A program made the position numbers and the translations under genes. A stretch of DNA of 5,253 bases from an uncultured Atopobiaceae bacterium (GTDB lineage Bacteria; Actinomycetota; Coriobacteriia; Coriobacteriales; Atopobiaceae): contig CAMYZR010000132.1 in NCBI GenBank assembly GCA_947303905.1, positions 1 through 5,253 on the forward strand, given 5' to 3'. The number at the start of each line of letters is the position of its first letter. Positions within the stretch are counted from its first letter, which is position 1. Under the pieces are notes generated by a model. The model saw only the letters and a list, made by a program, of their open reading frames with translations. It searched no databases and was not told the origin of the DNA. This document shows, piece by piece, positions 4,267 through 5,253 of the stretch.

Positions 4267-5253
4267 CTAGTCGAACTTCTCGTGCATGTAGTCGCTGAGC
4301 GTCGCCAGGCCCTCGCGCAGGACGTCCTCGTGCGCGCAATAGCCCAGCCGCGCGCCACGGGGCAGGTCGAAACGGCTGCCGGGCACGAGCAGGACGCCCG
4401 TGTCGTGCAGGACGTCCTCGTGGGCGCAGTAGCCCAGGCGGGCGCCGCGCGGCAGGTCAAAGCGGCTTCCCGGCACCAGCAGCACGCCGGTGTCATACAG
4501 CAGGTCGAGGCAGAAGCTCTCATCGTCCTGTGGGATGTCCAGGCGCATGTAGCTCACGCTGACGCCCTTCGGCGGGATCCAGCTCGCACGCGGCTCGGTG
4601 GCCATCCACTCGTTCACGATCTCGCGATTGGTGCGGATGATGCCCAGGTTGCGCTCGATCACCTTGTCACGATTGCGCAGCACATAGGTGGCAAGCGCAT
4701 CGTTGAAGACGCCGCTGCAGATCATGGTGTAGTCACGCAGCACGCGCATGCGATCGGCGAGCTCCTTGTTGGACACTGTCCAACCGCAGCGCGCGGCCGG
4801 GACGCTGTAGTCCTTGCTCACGCTGTTGGTGCACACGCCCTTGTCGTAGAGGTCGACGATGCTCGTGCACTTCTCGGGCTCCTCCAGCGGGAAGAAGACC
4901 TCGTCGCACAGTACCCATGCGTCGACGCTCTTGGCGATCTCGACGATCTCCTCCATCACGTCCGTCGTGATGACGGTGCCGAGTGGGTTGCTTGCGTTGT
5001 TGACGCAGATGAGGCGTGTGTCGGGGCGCACGAGCTTCTTGAGCTCGTCGAGGCGCGGCTGCCAACCGTCCTCCTCGTGGATGACCCAATGGTCGACCTC
5101 GGCACCGAGTGCCTCGGGCAGGTCGTAGAGCGGCTGGTAGGTGGGATACTCTGCCACCACGTGACATCCGGGCTCGACGAGCGCCATGATGGCGTTGAGG
5201 TTGGCACCCGTGCCGCCGTTCATCTGCAGCACGTTGTCGGGATCGACATGCTG
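4267..5253 (-). CDS. PLP-dependent class I/II aminotransferase, ArcT-like, with an internal 30-residue tandem duplication (N-terminus off the right edge)
   Basis: The visible 328 residues are the middle and C-terminal part of a fold-type I PLP enzyme of the aspartate aminotransferase superfamily. Counting from the window edge, landmarks are GGTGAN at 13-18 (cofactor phosphate region), NNASNPLG at 85-92, Asp117 in CDEVF (pairs with the pyridine nitrogen) and SVSKDYSVPAARCGW at 144-158, with Lys147 as the Schiff-base lysine (codon 4813-4815). The substrate carboxylate is expected to bind the Arg of GARLGYC. That segment occurs twice, with the arginines at 272 and 302, because residues 253-282 are repeated as 283-312. 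Removing one copy leaves a normal family C-terminus. The overall style resembles ArcT-type aminotransferases next to arginine deiminase genes, and the carrier downstream fits that, but the amino donor is unknown. The in-frame GTG at 5230-5232 is internal to the conserved NVLQMNGGTG stretch, so the true start lies outside. Whether the duplicated form is active is uncertain. Confidence 0.88.
   Translation of the reverse strand, partial: QHVDPDNVLQMNGGTGANLNAIMALVEPGCHVVAEYPTYQPLYDLPEALGAEVDHWVIHEEDGWQPRLDELKKLVRPDTRLICVNNASNPLGTVITTDVMEEIVEIAKSVDAWVLCDEVFFPLEEPEKCTSIVDLYDKGVCTNSVSKDYSVPAARCGWTVSNKELADRMRVLRDYTMICSGVFNDALATYVLRNRDKVIERNLGIIRTNREIVNEWMATEPRASWIPPKGVSVSYMRLDIPQDDESFCLDLLYDTGVLLVPGSRFDLPRGARLGYCAHEDVLHDTGVLLVPGSRFDLPRGARLGYCAHEDVLREGLATLSDYMHEKFD
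4318..4497 (-). repeat. Two 90-bp in-frame tandem copies within the aminotransferase gene
   Basis: Copy A is 4318-4407 and copy B 4408-4497, directly abutting. Read on the - strand each encodes 30 residues from (Y/H)-D-T-G-V-L-L-V-P-G to H-E-D-V-L. The proteins differ only at the first residue (Tyr in B, His in A). The DNA differs at 15 of 90 positions: 13 silent third-position changes in 13 different codons, plus two changes in the Tyr/His codon. The unit length is a multiple of three, so the frame is kept. Both copies open with an identical 15-bp stretch on the + strand containing the palindrome AGGACGTCCT (4319-4328 and 4409-4418). Confidence 0.97.

Noticed and set aside
1..5253. CRISPR array, tRNA, rRNA or insertion sequence
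   Set aside because: No regularly spaced repeats, cloverleaf, rRNA-like stretches, transposase motifs or flanking terminal inverted repeats were seen. The only tandem repeat is the two-copy unit in the aminotransferase.

Overview
The window is about 5.3 kb of GC-rich bacterial chromosome. It holds five protein genes: one on the + strand and four on the - strand, two of which run off the window edges. The high GC at third codon positions, the GGAG/AAGGAG-type ribosome binding sites, a TTG start and an anaerobic-type gene set (a YfcC/DcuC-family carrier with an ArcT-like aminotransferase) fit a Gram-positive, probably host-associated anaerobe. My best guess is an actinobacterium of the Coriobacteriia (Olsenella/Atopobium-like). 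This is an inference from sequence style and gene content, not a proven placement.

Layout. Positions 1-246 (-) hold the N-terminal part of a 5-formyltetrahydrofolate cyclo-ligase. A 123-bp divergent intergenic region separates it from a YgjP/DUF45 zinc metallopeptidase at 370-1089 (+). That gene converges on trpS (tryptophanyl-tRNA synthetase, 1176-2228, -), with an inverted repeat between the two stop codons. Upstream of trpS, a strong intrinsic terminator (2304-2338) ends the transcript of a 489-residue YfcC-family membrane carrier (2364-3833, -). A 433-bp, more AT-rich intergenic region follows, with hairpins and candidate regulatory sites. The last gene is a PLP-dependent fold-type I aminotransferase (4267 to beyond 5253, -) resembling the ArcT-type enzymes found beside arginine deiminase genes.

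How the genes relate. The only plausible functional pair is the aminotransferase and the carrier. They point the same way, and the combination is known from arginine/ornithine catabolic loci, but a terminator-like hairpin and the long spacer suggest separate transcripts. trpS, the cyclo-ligase and the metallopeptidase look like ordinary housekeeping genes.

The most unusual feature is in the aminotransferase. A 90-bp, 30-codon segment near its C-terminus is present twice in exact tandem (4318-4407 and 4408-4497). The two copies encode the same protein at 29 of 30 residues, yet differ at 13 synonymous third positions plus one His/Tyr codon. A fresh duplication cannot look like this. It is either an old duplication held by selection, a recombination product of two diverged alleles, or an assembly artefact that joined two strain variants.
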